Positions 41,555-51,435 of a DNA stretch of 64,000 bases are shown in pieces; position 1 is the first letter of the stretch, and every line of letters begins with the position of its first letter. The position numbers and the translations under genes were made by a program. This stretch comes from Erythrobacter tepidarius. GTDB taxonomy: Bacteria; Pseudomonadota; Alphaproteobacteria; Sphingomonadales; Sphingomonadaceae. The notes beneath the pieces were generated by a model. It was not told where the DNA came from. It worked only from the letters and a program-made list of their open reading frames with translations, and ran no database searches. Location of the stretch: assembly GCF_002155695.1 (NCBI RefSeq), contig NZ_MUYJ01000003.1:62001-126000 (forward strand), in the 5' to 3' direction.

Positions 41555-43321
41555 ATGGCGCAATATGATCTGATCATCCGGGGCGGCACGATTGTAGATG
41601 GCACCGGGGCCCCTGCCTTTACCGGCGATGTCGCGATCCGCGACGGGTTGATCGCCGCGGTCGGCAAGGTCCACGGCAGCGCCACCGAGGAGATCGACGC
41701 GACGGGCAAAGTGGTCGCGCCGGGCTTCGTCGACATTCATACCCACTACGACGGGCAGGCCACCTGGGATCAGGAAATGGCCCCGTCGAGCTGGCATGGC
41801 GTCACCACTGTCGTCATGGGCAATTGCGGGGTGGGCTTTGCCCCGGCCCGCCCCGACCGGCATGATTGGCTGATCAGCCTGATGGAAGGCGTCGAGGATA
41901 TCCCGGGTACCGCACTCGCCGAGGGGATCACCTGGGATTGGGAAACCTTCCCCGAATATCTTGACGCGCTCGAAAAGCTTCCCCGCACTCTCGATATCGC
42001 CACCCATGTGCCCCATGGCGCGGTGCGCGCCTATGTGCTGGGTGATCGCGAAAAGCCGGGTGCGGTGCCCACGGCCGAGGACATTGCCGAGATGAGCCGC
42101 ATCGTCGAGGAAGGCGTGCGCGCGGGCGCGCTCGGCTTCTCGACCTCGCGCACGGTCCTGCACAAATCGGTCGATGGCGAGCTGGTGCCGGGAACCACGG
42201 CGACGCCTGAAGAACTGATCGCCATCGGCAGGGCGCTGGGCCGCGCCAAGGCGGCGGGCGGTCACGGCGTGTTCGAGATCGCCAGCGATCTCAAGCGCGA
42301 ATGGAACGAGTTCGAATGGATGGGCAAGCTCTCGCGCGAGGCCGGCATTCCCGTGACCTTCGCCGCGCTGCAATCCATCGCCAAGGAGCTGCCGCTCGAC
42401 GAGCAGATCGCCCTGATGCGCGCCGAGAACGCCAAGGGCGCCAATATCGTCGCGCAGATCGCGCTGCGCGGCAACGGCATCATCATGGCCTGGCGGGGCA
42501 CCGTCCACCCCTTCCGTTTCCGTCCCAGCTGGAGGGCGATTGCCGATCTGCCGTGGGAGCAGCAGAAGGCCAAGCTGCTCGATCCGGCGTTCAAGGCAAG
42601 ACTGCTGGCCGAGCCCAATGACTACACCGACGCCCCCAAGGACATTGGCGGAGTGGTGATGGCGATCAGCATGGGCTGGAGCCTGCAATATGAGATGGAC
42701 CCGGATTTCGATTACGAACCCGCGGCTGACGCCAGCATCAACGCCCGCGCCGCAGCAGCGGGCGTGAGCCCGCAGGAATATGCCTACGACCTTCTTTGCC
42801 AGGAGGACGGGAATGGCTTCATCTACCTGCCGATCCTCAACTATGCCGACGGCAATCTCGATTTCCTGCTCCCGCTCCAGCACGCCGATGACACCGTGAA
42901 CTCGCTGTCCGACGGCGGCGCGCATTGCGGGACGATCTGCGATGCGGCCTCGCCCACCTTCATGCTTGAACACTGGGTCAAAGGCCGCAAGCGCGGCGGT
43001 CGCATCAGCCTCGAACATGCGATCAAGCGCCAGTGCCGCGACACGGCAGCGCTCTATGGCCTCGAAGACCGGGGGGTGATCGCGCCGGGCTATCTTGCCG
43101 ACCTCAACGTGATCGACATGGACGCCCTGAAGCTGGGTAAGCCGTGGCTCGCCTTCGATCTTCCCGCGGGCGGCAAGCGGCTGTTGCAAAAGGCGGACGG
43201 CTATGTCGCCACCATCAAGAGCGGGACAGTGACCTTCCGCAACGGGCAGTGGACCGGCGCCACGCCCGGCGGTCTGATCCGCGGTCCGCAACGGGTGGAG
43301 CTGGCAGAGGCGGCGGAATAG
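41555..43321 (+). CDS. N-acyl-D-amino-acid deacylase family amidohydrolase
   Basis: 588 residues. N-terminal [18 protein letters not shown] and [15 protein letters not shown] (HxH at 62-64) mark an amidohydrolase; [18 protein letters not shown] carries the Cys metal ligand typical of D-aminoacylases. FSTSRTVLH and DGGAHCG also fit. The family (COG3653) removes acyl groups from N-acyl-D-amino acids, but some members act on other substrates. No signal peptide is present. It is convergent with the DUF2855 gene. Confidence 0.85.
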   Translation: MAQYDLIIRGGTIVDGTGAPAFTGDVAIRDGLIAAVGKVHGSATEEIDATGKVVAPGFVDIHTHYDGQATWDQEMAPSSWHGVTTVVMGNCGVGFAPARPDRHDWLISLMEGVEDIPGTALAEGITWDWETFPEYLDALEKLPRTLDIATHVPHGAVRAYVLGDREKPGAVPTAEDIAEMSRIVEEGVRAGALGFSTSRTVLHKSVDGELVPGTTATPEELIAIGRALGRAKAAGGHGVFEIASDLKREWNEFEWMGKLSREAGIPVTFAALQSIAKELPLDEQIALMRAENAKGANIVAQIALRGNGIIMAWRGTVHPFRFRPSWRAIADLPWEQQKAKLLDPAFKARLLAEPNDYTDAPKDIGGVVMAISMGWSLQYEMDPDFDYEPAADASINARAAAAGVSPQEYAYDLLCQEDGNGFIYLPILNYADGNLDFLLPLQHADDTVNSLSDGGAHCGTICDAASPTFMLEHWVKGRKRGGRISLEHAIKRQCRDTAALYGLEDRGVIAPGYLADLNVIDMDALKLGKPWLAFDLPAGGKRLLQKADGYVATIKSGTVTFRNGQWTGATPGGLIRGPQRVELAEAAE

Positions 43322-43345
43322 GCCTCCTTCGGGATCCATTCGGGC

Positions 43346-44428
43346 CTAGGGTTCGATCACGATGCCCTTGGCCGGATCGGCCCGCCCCGCCACCATCGCA
43401 GTGAAGACATCGCGCGCCGCCGCCAGACCTGGCAGGCGCGCGATCGTGATAGCGCCAGCGCTCGCAGCAAGGAATGCGCGCCAGGCGGCCGCAATCAGCC
43501 TTCCGCCCTCCTCCGGCCCGTGCGCCTTGAAAAAGGCATCCGCATGGTCGGGTGCGAAGAACAGTGCAGGCTTGGGGCCAGGCAAAGCTTCGCTGCCACC
43601 TAGGGTCGAACGCGCCTCGATATGCGTCATCCCGACCAGCGCGGAATGGGTGAGCGCCGCGCCAAACAGGCGATGGATGCGCGCCAGCAGCTCGGCATTG
43701 CCGGCAAAATCGACGCTGACGCTGCGCAGCACAGTCACGCGCTCCAGATCGTCATAGGCGAAGACCGCATCGTAAAGCCCGCTCGCCTCGACAAAGCCGA
43801 CATTCCCGCGCGAGGTCAGCCCGATGCGCTTCACCTGCGGCGAGGATTGCCGCGCCACGCTGGCAAGGCCCAGCGCGGTCTTGGACGAGGCGCTGGTGAC
43901 GACCAGCTGCTCGGCGCCGAACCATCCTTCCCCACGCAGGAAATACTCGATCAGGAAGCCGGTGCGGAACAGCGGGCCGAAGATCATCCGCTCGGCCTCG
44001 CGCGCGGGATCGTGCTCGGGATCGGCGGCAAGGCGGGTGTAGCTGTTGTAGACCGGGCTCATCGGCTGACGGTGCGCGGCCATGTCCGCAAAGCCGCCTT
44101 CGCTTACCCGGCCGGGGAGAACATCGAGGTGGCTTGCCATCGGCAGATAGCCATAGACCCGCTCGCCCACGGCGATATCGGGATGGCGGCTTTCGATCAC
44201 CCGCGCGTGCCCCCACATCGGCACGATGCCCATGCCGTCCGGCGCGGGGAAGAAGTCAGAATATCTGAAGGCGTCCCCCGCCACCGCATAGGTGACATTG
44301 TTGGCAGTGACCGCGAAGCTCTCGATGCCAAGCCGCAGTGCGCCATCCCCCAACGGGGCGAGCGGCACTTCGGCCAGCGCAGCATCGGTAAGCGCGCCTT
44401 TGCGCACATGAACCTGCACGGCGTTCAT
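43346..44428 (-). CDS. DUF2855 family protein (MDR-like)
   Basis: 360 residues. The sequence resembles a medium-chain dehydrogenase/quinone oxidoreductase lacking zinc ligands: ESFAVTANNVTYAVAGDAF, WGHARVIESRHPDIAVGERV and the cofactor-side LVVTSASSKTALGLA. It corresponds to DUF2855, whose activity is not established. It lies just downstream of dnaN... in map order but is separated from it by only 29 bases on the same strand, so they may be co-transcribed. Confidence 0.78.
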   Translation of the reverse strand: MNAVQVHVRKGALTDAALAEVPLAPLGDGALRLGIESFAVTANNVTYAVAGDAFRYSDFFPAPDGMGIVPMWGHARVIESRHPDIAVGERVYGYLPMASHLDVLPGRVSEGGFADMAAHRQPMSPVYNSYTRLAADPEHDPAREAERMIFGPLFRTGFLIEYFLRGEGWFGAEQLVVTSASSKTALGLASVARQSSPQVKRIGLTSRGNVGFVEASGLYDAVFAYDDLERVTVLRSVSVDFAGNAELLARIHRLFGAALTHSALVGMTHIEARSTLGGSEALPGPKPALFFAPDHADAFFKAHGPEEGGRLIAAAWRAFLAASAGAITIARLPGLAAARDVFTAMVAGRADPAKGIVIEP

Positions 44429-44457
44429 CGCCTCTCCCCTCCGTCAGATGGCGGGGA

Positions 44458-45585
44458 TCACACCCGCATCGGCATCAGCACATAGAGCGCGCGCGCCTTC
44501 TCGCTCTCGCGGATCAGCGTCGGTGCACCGGCGTCGGCGAGGTGGATTTCCACCGTATCGCTGTCGATCTGGCCGAGGATGTCCTTGAGATAATTGGCGT
44601 TGAAGCCGATTTCGAGCCCTTCCGAGCGGTATTCGGCCGCAAGCTCCTCGGCCGCTGTGCCATTGTCGGGCGAGGTGACCGACAGCGTCACGCGGTCATT
44701 GTCGAGGCCTATCTTGACTGCGCGGGTCTTTTCGGTGGCGATCGTGGCAACGCGGTCGACACCCGAGAAGAAGGCCTTGGGATCGACCTTGAGCAGCTTG
44801 TCATTGGCGGTCGGAATCACCCGGCTGTAATCGGGGAAGGTTCCGTCGATCAGCTTGGAGGTGAGCACGACGCCGCCTTCCCCGCCGAGCGTGAAGCGGA
44901 TCTTGCTGGCCGATAGGTCGATCAGGACATTGCCGTCGAGCGCTTCTTCGAGCAGCTTGCGCAGCTCTCCCACGGCCTTGCGCGGCACGATCACGTCTGG
45001 CATCCCGGCGGCGCCTTCGGGGCGCGGCAAGGTGAAGCGCGCGAGGCGGTGGCCATCGGTCGCCGCGGCTTTGAGCAGCGGCTCGTCCTCGTCGGTGACA
45101 TGCAGGAAGATGCCGTTGAGATAGTAACGGGTTTCTTCGGTCGAAATCGCAAAGCGGGTCCGGTCGATCAGTTCGGCGAGCAGGCGTGCCGGCAGTTCGA
45201 AGCTGGTCGGCAGGTCGCACTCGACGATCACCGGGAAATCCTCGCGCGGCAAGGTTGGCAGCTTGAAGTTCGAGCGGCCCGCCTTGACCTCCAGACGGTT
45301 GTCGCTGGTGGTGAGGCTGACCTCACTGCCTTCGGGCAACTTGCGGGCGATTTCGAACAGCAGGTGTGCGGAAACAGTGATTGCCCCTGCCTGATCGACC
45401 CGGTTGGCCGCCATGGTCTCAACCACCTGCAGATCAAGGTCGGTCGCCATCACCCGCACGCTCCCGCCCGCATCGGCATCGATCAGCACGTTGGACAGGA
45501 TCGGGATAGTGTTGCGGCGCTCGACCACCGATTGCACATGGGAAAGGCACCGCAGCAGCGTCGCGCGTTCGATCGTGGCCTTCAT
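44458..45585 (-). CDS. dnaN: DNA polymerase III subunit beta (sliding clamp)
   Basis: 375 residues with the three-fold clamp repeat: MKATIERATLLRCLSHVQSV at the N-terminus, NTIPILSNVLIDA, TDGHRLARF, and C-terminal RALYVLMPMRV, the standard ending that forms the partner-binding pocket. It encircles DNA and tethers polymerase III and other factors. dnaA and recF are not adjacent, as is common in alphaproteobacteria. Confidence 0.98.
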   Translation of the reverse strand: MKATIERATLLRCLSHVQSVVERRNTIPILSNVLIDADAGGSVRVMATDLDLQVVETMAANRVDQAGAITVSAHLLFEIARKLPEGSEVSLTTSDNRLEVKAGRSNFKLPTLPREDFPVIVECDLPTSFELPARLLAELIDRTRFAISTEETRYYLNGIFLHVTDEDEPLLKAAATDGHRLARFTLPRPEGAAGMPDVIVPRKAVGELRKLLEEALDGNVLIDLSASKIRFTLGGEGGVVLTSKLIDGTFPDYSRVIPTANDKLLKVDPKAFFSGVDRVATIATEKTRAVKIGLDNDRVTLSVTSPDNGTAAEELAAEYRSEGLEIGFNANYLKDILGQIDSDTVEIHLADAGAPTLIRESEKARALYVLMPMRV

Positions 45586-45746
45586 CGCGTGTCCTTATCG
45601 TTCCAGTGTGTGGCAGGAGGCCGAAGGAATCGCCTCCAAGCGCCGGAAAGTGCCTGAAACCTTAGCGCGCCCGACGCGACGGGCAAGTTGACGGCTTTGC
45701 GAGGGGTGACTGTGCTGGGGATAAGGGGCGCGATTGGTGGCGCGGC

Positions 45747-46511
45747 TCACCCCAGCATCGCCATCCCGCCGTTCACGTGCAGCGTCTCCCCGGTGACATA
45801 GGCCGCTTCGCGGCTGGCGAGGAAGGCCACCGCAGCGCCGATCTCGGCGCCCTCACCCATTCGGCCCATCGGAATGCGGCTGTTGATCGCAGCCTGCTGC
45901 TTCTCGTCCAACGCGGCGGTCATCGCGGTGCGGATGAAGCCAGGGGCGACGCAATTGGCGGTGATCCCGCGGCTGGCGACTTCCTGCGCGAAGGCCTTGG
46001 TCATGCCGGTCAGGCCGGCCTTGGCGGCGCAGTAGTTCATCTGGCCGGGGTTGCCGGTCGCGCCCACCACGCTGGTGATGTTGATGATGCGCCCGAAGCG
46101 GGCCTTCATCATCGGCTTGGCTGCGGCGCGCATCAGGCGGAAGGCGGCTTCGAGGTTGATGCGGATCACCTGTTCCCATTCCTCATCCTTCATCCGCATC
46201 CCCAGATTATCGCGGGTGATGCCGGCATTGTTGACGAGAATGTCCAGCGTGCCGAGCGTGTCGAGCGTTGCCGGGATCAGCTCCTCGACCTGCGACTGGT
46301 CGCCGAGGTCGCAGGTGATCTCGACATGGCCGTCGTGATCGTGGTGCGGATAGGCTTCGTTGAGCTCGTCACGAAAGGCCCGCAGCTTGGCCGCATTCGA
46401 GCCTGACAAAGCCAGCCGCGCGCCCTGCGATGCGAGCGCATGCGCGATTGCAGACCCGATCCCCCCCGATGCGCCAGTCACCAGCGCGTTCATGCCCTTG
46501 AGCGAAAACAT
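45747..46511 (-). CDS. fabG: 3-oxoacyl-[acyl-carrier-protein] reductase
   Basis: 254 residues from the ATG at 46511, which overlaps the fabD stop (TGATG); a GTG at 46514 is also possible. AAGGAG is placed eight bases upstream. SDR motifs are TGASGGIG, NNAGITRDN, the catalytic Ser in NITSVVGATGNPGQ and YCAAKAG; the NAGITRD and NCVAPGFI segments are characteristic of FabG. It reduces 3-oxoacyl-ACP in fatty acid elongation. Forms a fabD-fabG operon. Confidence 0.95.
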   Translation of the reverse strand: MFSLKGMNALVTGASGGIGSAIAHALASQGARLALSGSNAAKLRAFRDELNEAYPHHDHDGHVEITCDLGDQSQVEELIPATLDTLGTLDILVNNAGITRDNLGMRMKDEEWEQVIRINLEAAFRLMRAAAKPMMKARFGRIINITSVVGATGNPGQMNYCAAKAGLTGMTKAFAQEVASRGITANCVAPGFIRTAMTAALDEKQQAAINSRIPMGRMGEGAEIGAAVAFLASREAAYVTGETLHVNGGMAMLG

Positions 46512-47449
46512 CACGTGATCTCCTTCGCAAATGCCTCAAGGTCGGCCATCGTCACAAGGCTCATCACCCGAGCGTCCCTGTCGATCCGGCCAACCATCGG
46601 GCCGACCACCTTGCCACCCAGTTCGACGAAGCTTTCAACACCGTCAGCGCGCATGGCAAGCACGCTTTCGCGCCAGCGCACGCGGCCCGTCACCTGCTCG
46701 ACCAGAAGTGCGCGCTCCTCGTCGGGATCGGTAACGGGGGCAGCGGTGACATTGGCATAGATCGGCAGCGCCAGCGCGCCGGGCGGGGTTTCCGCCAGCG
46801 CCTCGGCCATGCGCGCCGCTGCCGGGGCCATCAGCGAAGAATGGAAGGGCGCAGAGACATTGAGGATCATGCCGCGCTTGATCGCGAAGTCCTTCACCAG
46901 CGCCACCGCGCGTTCGATTGCGCCTGTATGGCCGGAGAGCACGACCTGCGAGGGGTCATTGTCGTTTGCAACTTCGCACACCTCTCCCTGCGCGGCGGCT
47001 TCGGCCAGCGCCTTGGCCTGTTCGAGATCCGCACCAAGCAGCACCGCCATGGTCCCCTCGCCTACCGGCACGGCGGCCTGCATCGCGCTCCCGCGCAGCT
47101 TGAGCAGCCGCGCGGTATCGGCCAGCCCGAAGGCCCCGACCGCGCACAGAGCGGAGTATTCGCCGAGCGAGTGGCCGGCGACACAGTGGCCGTGCTCGAT
47201 CAGCTTTATCCCGAAGTCGCGTTCCAGAACCCGCAGCGTGGCAATCGCATTGGCCATGATCGCGGGTTGGGCATTTTCGGTAAGGGTCAGCTGCTCCTCC
47301 GGCCCTTCGCGCATGATCGCGAACAGCTTCTGGCTGAGCGCCTCATCCACCTCACCGAACACGTCGCGGGCAGCCTCGCTCGCCGCGGCCAGTTCGACAC
47401 CCATGCCGACCTTCTGGCTTCCCTGACCCGGAAAAAGAAACGCGCGCAT
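46511..47449 (-). CDS. fabD: Malonyl CoA-acyl carrier protein transacylase
   Basis: 312 residues. FLFPGQGSQKVGMG at the N-terminus, the nucleophile GHSLGEYSAL, the Arg in LLKLRGSAMQ and the catalytic His in APFHSSLM are all present. It transfers malonyl from CoA to ACP. It precedes fabG with overlapping stop and start. acpP and fabF are not in the window. Confidence 0.97.
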   Translation of the reverse strand: MRAFLFPGQGSQKVGMGVELAAASEAARDVFGEVDEALSQKLFAIMREGPEEQLTLTENAQPAIMANAIATLRVLERDFGIKLIEHGHCVAGHSLGEYSALCAVGAFGLADTARLLKLRGSAMQAAVPVGEGTMAVLLGADLEQAKALAEAAAQGEVCEVANDNDPSQVVLSGHTGAIERAVALVKDFAIKRGMILNVSAPFHSSLMAPAAARMAEALAETPPGALALPIYANVTAAPVTDPDEERALLVEQVTGRVRWRESVLAMRADGVESFVELGGKVVGPMVGRIDRDARVMSLVTMADLEAFAKEIT

Positions 47450-47485
47450 GATCGCCCCCTTCGGTTGTCTTTTCGGCGCGCGCCG

Positions 47486-48316
47486 TTACGTCCGCGTGGG
47501 CGGGCTGGCAAGGCCGAAGGGCACAACCCTGTTGGCAGACGTGTGCCCGATCAGCGCGCGGCCAAGGAAGGGTATCCCCGCGCGCTCGCACCAGTAACGG
47601 GCGATTTCCTCCTCGCTCTGGCCGAATTCGACGTAGTTTTCGGGCACATCGGTAACCGCTCCCAGACGCAGACCCGCGAGCCGCGGAAGCGTCAGGGCGA
47701 GGTGAAAGAACAGCCGGTCGACCGAATAGAGATGCTCTGCCACCTCCTCCACCATCAGGACATGGCCGGTGAGATCGGGCATCATCGGCGTGCCCGCGAT
47801 CATGGCCAAAGTGATGAGATTGAAGGCGGCTGCGGGCGTGGTGCTATCGAGGCTCGGCTCGACCCCGCTGGTGTCGCCTTCGAGCCACCTGAGGACCCGC
47901 CGGATCGCCTCGCGCCCGCCTTCCGAGCGGGCGCTGACCGGCATGTGGCCATGCACGCTCTGGCCGATGCCGTTGCGGTAGAGCGCGGCCAAGAGGTAGC
48001 CAGCGTCGGAAAAGCCGATATAGGTTTTGGTCCGCGCAGCAGTGTTCATCTGCGCCACCGCCGCCTCGGCAATGCGGTTCGAGCCGTAGCCCCCCTTGGC
48101 AAACCATACGACATCGAAGGCCGGATCGTTGGCGCATTCGAGCAGCGCGGTCAGACGCCGTAGATCGTCTCCGGCAAAATGGCCCTGACGCTCGAAACAT
48201 TGTTCGTGAAACGTCACCCGGTGCCCCGGAAACTCTGCGGCGACCAGCGCCTCAAGCGCGGCCTGATGCTCACGGGTGATCGGCGTTGCCGGTGCACAGA
48301 TGGCGATATTTGTCAT
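47486..48316 (-). CDS. LD-carboxypeptidase family (S66) protein
   Basis: 276 residues from the ATG at 48316. The triad positions fit LdcA: Ser103 in YIGFSDAGY, Glu190 in VLMVEEVAEHLY and His258 in GHTSANRVVPFG; KGGYGSNR is the usual GGYG turn. These enzymes cut the terminal D-Ala from murein tetrapeptides in the cytoplasm. It is divergent, 56 bases away, from a Mur ligase gene, a pairing that suggests murein recycling. Confidence 0.85.
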   Translation of the reverse strand: MTNIAICAPATPITREHQAALEALVAAEFPGHRVTFHEQCFERQGHFAGDDLRRLTALLECANDPAFDVVWFAKGGYGSNRIAEAAVAQMNTAARTKTYIGFSDAGYLLAALYRNGIGQSVHGHMPVSARSEGGREAIRRVLRWLEGDTSGVEPSLDSTTPAAAFNLITLAMIAGTPMMPDLTGHVLMVEEVAEHLYSVDRLFFHLALTLPRLAGLRLGAVTDVPENYVEFGQSEEEIARYWCERAGIPFLGRALIGHTSANRVVPFGLASPPTRT

Positions 48317-48372
48317 ATCTCCCAGCCTATGGCGCTTGTCAGTCCTGGCGCAAGGCAATAACCGTGAAGAAT

Positions 48373-49800
48373 ATGGATAATCGGGTCTTGGCCGGGTCGC
48401 TCGATGGGCGCCCGCTTTTCTTTTGCGGCATTGGCGGATCGGGGATGCTGCCGCTCGCGCAGATCGCCCATGGCCTGGGGCATCCGGTCGCCGGGTCGGA
48501 TCGCGGCCATGATCAGGGCCGAACCCCGGAAAAGTTTGCATGGCTCGCAAGCCATGGTTTCCAGCTCTTCCCGCAGGACGGCAGCGGGGTCACCTCGCCG
48601 GAACAGGTTCTCGTCGCCTCGGCGGCGATCGAGGACAGCGTTCCCGAAGTCGCCCGCGCGAAGGCGCTCGGCTGCGAACGGGTCAGCCGCGCCGAGCTGC
48701 TGGCAGCGCTGTTCAACGCGGCCGGTTTCTCGATCGCGGTCGGGGGAACCTCGGGCAAGTCCACCGTCACCGGGATGATCGCCTGGATCCTCCATGAAGG
48801 CGGTTTTGATCCCACGGTGATGAACGGGGCGGTGATGAAAAACTTCGTCAGCCCCGACAATCCCTTCGCCAGCGCCCGTATCGGGCGGCGCGACCGGTTC
48901 GTCAGCGAGGTCGACGAAAGCGACGGCTCGATCGCACTCTACCGCCCGACAATCGGCGTGCTGCTCAATGTCAGCCTCGATCATAAGAGCATCGAGGAGC
49001 TGCGCGTGCTGTTCGGCAACTTCATCGCCAGTGCCGGAACGGCAGTGATCAATCTCGACAGCCCCGAGGCCGGCGCCCTGGCGCCGCGCGCCCGCAACCG
49101 GGTTACCTTCGCGCTGAAGAACCCCATGGCCGACATCACCATCGAGCCCGACTCGATCGACCAGAGCGACTTCGGCATCCGCGCTGCGGTAATCGACAAC
49201 CGCAGGCGCGAGGTGTTCCCGCTGATCCTGCCCTTGCCCGGGCTGCACAACCTCTCCAACGCTCTGGCGGCGATCGCCGCGGCGGACGCGGCGGGGATCG
49301 GCGTTGACGAAGCGGCCTATGCGCTGCGCAGCTTTGCCGGCCTTGCCCGCCGCTATGATGTGATCGGGACCTCGCCCTCGGGGATCACCGTGATCGACGA
49401 CTTTGGCCACAACCCCGAAAAATGCGCCGCCACCTTGCGCACGCTCAAGGCCGGCCAAGGTCGCGTCATCGCCTTTTTCCAGCCGCACGGTTACGGGCCG
49501 CTGCGGCAGATGGGCACCGAACTGGCCCAAACCTTCGCCCGCGAACTGGGGCCGGATGATGTCACCATCCTGTGCGACCCGGTCTATTTCGGCGGCACGG
49601 TCGACCGCAGCGAGGGTTCGGAACAGATCGTCGCACGCATCAACCAGGGCGGCGGCAAGGCCGAGCACATCCCCGCGCGCGAGGCCTGTCTTGAGCGCAT
49701 CATTGCCCTCGCCCGGCCTGGCGACCGGATCGTGGTGATGGGGGCGCGCGACGACACGCTGAGCGACTTCGCCCGTTCCATCCTTGGCCGGCTTGCCTGA
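48373..49800 (+). CDS. mpl: Mur ligase family protein, probable murein tripeptide ligase (Mpl-like)
   Basis: 475 residues from the ATG at 48373 (a GTG at 48364 with AAGG is possible). The N-terminal Rossmann-like FFCGIGGSGMLPLAQ and SDRGHD resemble MurC/Mpl. The P-loop reads GTSGKST (125-131) where MurC/Mpl have GTHGKTT. SEVDESDGS, VSLDHKSIEEL, LPGLHNLSNALAAIAA and DDFGHNPEKC (third domain) follow. The role in joining recycled L-Ala-D-Glu-mDAP to UDP-MurNAc is inferred from family and from the adjacent LD-carboxypeptidase. MurC itself is a less likely alternative since no mur cluster is present. Confidence 0.68.
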   Translation: MDNRVLAGSLDGRPLFFCGIGGSGMLPLAQIAHGLGHPVAGSDRGHDQGRTPEKFAWLASHGFQLFPQDGSGVTSPEQVLVASAAIEDSVPEVARAKALGCERVSRAELLAALFNAAGFSIAVGGTSGKSTVTGMIAWILHEGGFDPTVMNGAVMKNFVSPDNPFASARIGRRDRFVSEVDESDGSIALYRPTIGVLLNVSLDHKSIEELRVLFGNFIASAGTAVINLDSPEAGALAPRARNRVTFALKNPMADITIEPDSIDQSDFGIRAAVIDNRRREVFPLILPLPGLHNLSNALAAIAAADAAGIGVDEAAYALRSFAGLARRYDVIGTSPSGITVIDDFGHNPEKCAATLRTLKAGQGRVIAFFQPHGYGPLRQMGTELAQTFARELGPDDVTILCDPVYFGGTVDRSEGSEQIVARINQGGGKAEHIPAREACLERIIALARPGDRIVVMGARDDTLSDFARSILGRLA

Positions 49801-49851
49801 CCCCCAAAATCGCTGATGGATGGAGATGCCGAGCGCGTTTAGGCTGGCGCC

Positions 49852-51393
49852 ATGCATCCGCGTGATTTCTCCCTCGATACGCTGCTTGCCAACTGCGCTC
49901 AGCGCCACGGTCACCGCCTTGCCACCGTCGATGGCACCCAGCGCCTGACCTGGGCAGAGCTCGACGCGCGCGTCACCAACCTTGCCCGCTGGCTGCTCGC
50001 CCGCGGGCTGGCGCCGGGTGATCGCATCGCGCTGCTGCTGACCGACGGTGCCCCGTTCCTCACCACCCTGCTTGCCGCGGGCCGGATCGGAGCGATCGCG
50101 GTGCTGCTCAACTGGCGGCTGGCCCCGGGCGAGCTTGCGTGGATCTGCGCCAATGCCGGGCCCGCGATGACCTTCGCCAACCCCCGCTTCGCTGATCTCA
50201 TCGCCGGGGCCGAGGCGGGCGAGGTGCTGCTCGTGGACGAGGGCCACGCCGCAGACGGCCTGTTCGAGGCCGCTGTCACCACCGCCCACGCCCCGCTTGC
50301 CAATCCCTACGATCTTGGCCTTGGCCTTGCCCCTGACCGGCCGCTCTACATGATGTACACCAGTGGCACCACCGGCCGGCCCAAGGGCTGCCTTCAGGCC
50401 GCCAGCGCGGTCGCCGCCAGCGCACTCGGCTTTGCCCAGCACCGCCGCTTCACCGCGAGCGAGGTGCTGCTCTCGGTCAACCCGCTGTTCCACGTGGTGG
50501 GCATGCAGCAGGTGGCGGCGATGCTGGCCTGCGGGGGCACCTCGGTGTTCGCGGGGCGCGACGATGACAGCGCCGCGATCCTCGATCTGCTCCACCGCGA
50601 AGGCTGCACCACCACCAGCGCCTTCCCCACGATCTGCTTCCCGTGGCAGGCGATGAACCCGGTTCGCAATGGCGTGATGCCGCTGACCAATTACACCGGA
50701 GGCGCAGGCACGGGCCGCCCGCAAATCTACGAGTTCATCGAGAAGGAGTGGGACGCGCGGGTGATCGGCGGATACGGCCAGACCGAGATCTGCGGCTTTG
50801 CGACCTTCATCGACTACCCCGATATGCTCGAAGCTCCGCGCTCGATCGGCTGGACTTTGCCGCACGTGACGATGACGGTGCTCGATCCCGAGGGCAACCA
50901 TCTGCCCCCGGGTGAGGAAGGCGAGCTGTGTCTGCGCGGCCCTTCGGTGATGCTCGGCTACTGGAACAATCCCGAAGCGAGCGAGGCCGCGCTTGGGGCT
51001 GGCTGGCTGCGCACCGGCGATCTCGGCACGATGGACGCGCGCGGACGCGGCTATCTGCTCGGCCGCGCCAAGGAGCTGATCAAGACGGGCGGCGAGAATG
51101 TCTATCCGGCCGAGGTCGACGCAGTCTTCGCCGCCATGCCCGAAGTGGCGGACGCCGGCTGCTGCGGGGTGCCCGACAAGCAGTGGGGCGAGGCGGTCAA
51201 GGCCTTCGTGGTGCTCAAGCCCGGCATGAGCCTGACGCGCGAGGAAATCACGCGCCGGTTCAAAGGCCAGATCGCCGGCTACAAGCGCCCGCGCTACATC
51301 GAATTCGTGGACAGCCTGCCGCGCGATCCAATCGGCAAGCTGCTCCGGCGCGAGCTTTCCGCGCGCCCCGTCACCCCCGATCAGGCCGCGTAA
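49852..51393 (+). CDS. AMP-dependent acyl-CoA synthetase/ligase
   Basis: 513 residues. The adenylate-forming motifs are YTSGTTGRPKG (about 167-177), NYTGGAGTGRP, GGYGQTEICG, RTGDLG, GRAKELIKTGGENVYP and the catalytic Lys in DPIGKLLRREL. It activates a carboxylic acid to an acyl-AMP and then acyl-CoA; the acid is unknown. It follows the Mur ligase gene by 51 bases but has no functional link to it. It ends before a strong symmetric repeat. Confidence 0.88.
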   Translation: MHPRDFSLDTLLANCAQRHGHRLATVDGTQRLTWAELDARVTNLARWLLARGLAPGDRIALLLTDGAPFLTTLLAAGRIGAIAVLLNWRLAPGELAWICANAGPAMTFANPRFADLIAGAEAGEVLLVDEGHAADGLFEAAVTTAHAPLANPYDLGLGLAPDRPLYMMYTSGTTGRPKGCLQAASAVAASALGFAQHRRFTASEVLLSVNPLFHVVGMQQVAAMLACGGTSVFAGRDDDSAAILDLLHREGCTTTSAFPTICFPWQAMNPVRNGVMPLTNYTGGAGTGRPQIYEFIEKEWDARVIGGYGQTEICGFATFIDYPDMLEAPRSIGWTLPHVTMTVLDPEGNHLPPGEEGELCLRGPSVMLGYWNNPEASEAALGAGWLRTGDLGTMDARGRGYLLGRAKELIKTGGENVYPAEVDAVFAAMPEVADAGCCGVPDKQWGEAVKAFVVLKPGMSLTREEITRRFKGQIAGYKRPRYIEFVDSLPRDPIGKLLRRELSARPVTPDQAA

Positions 51394-51401
51394 TTTTCTT
51401 T

Positions 51402-51435
51402 CAAAGGTGACAAAGGTGACACGCTGTCACCTTTG
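51402..51435. repeat. Tandem 9-bp repeat with perfect inverted copy
   Basis: CAAAGGTGA occurs twice in tandem (51402-51410, 51411-51419) and its complement TCACCTTTG follows at 51427-51435. The second and third copies form a perfect 11-bp stem CAAAGGTGACA/TGTCACCTTTG around CGC (51411-51435). The location eight bases after the acyl-CoA synthetase stop, with T-rich DNA beyond, suggests a terminator, but tandem copies also resemble a protein-binding site. Confidence 0.6.

Noticed and set aside
48313-50901. 862-codon minus-strand frame across the Mur ligase and acyl-CoA synthetase genes
   Set aside because: It is an antisense shadow of two recognised genes, with compositional bias and no motifs.
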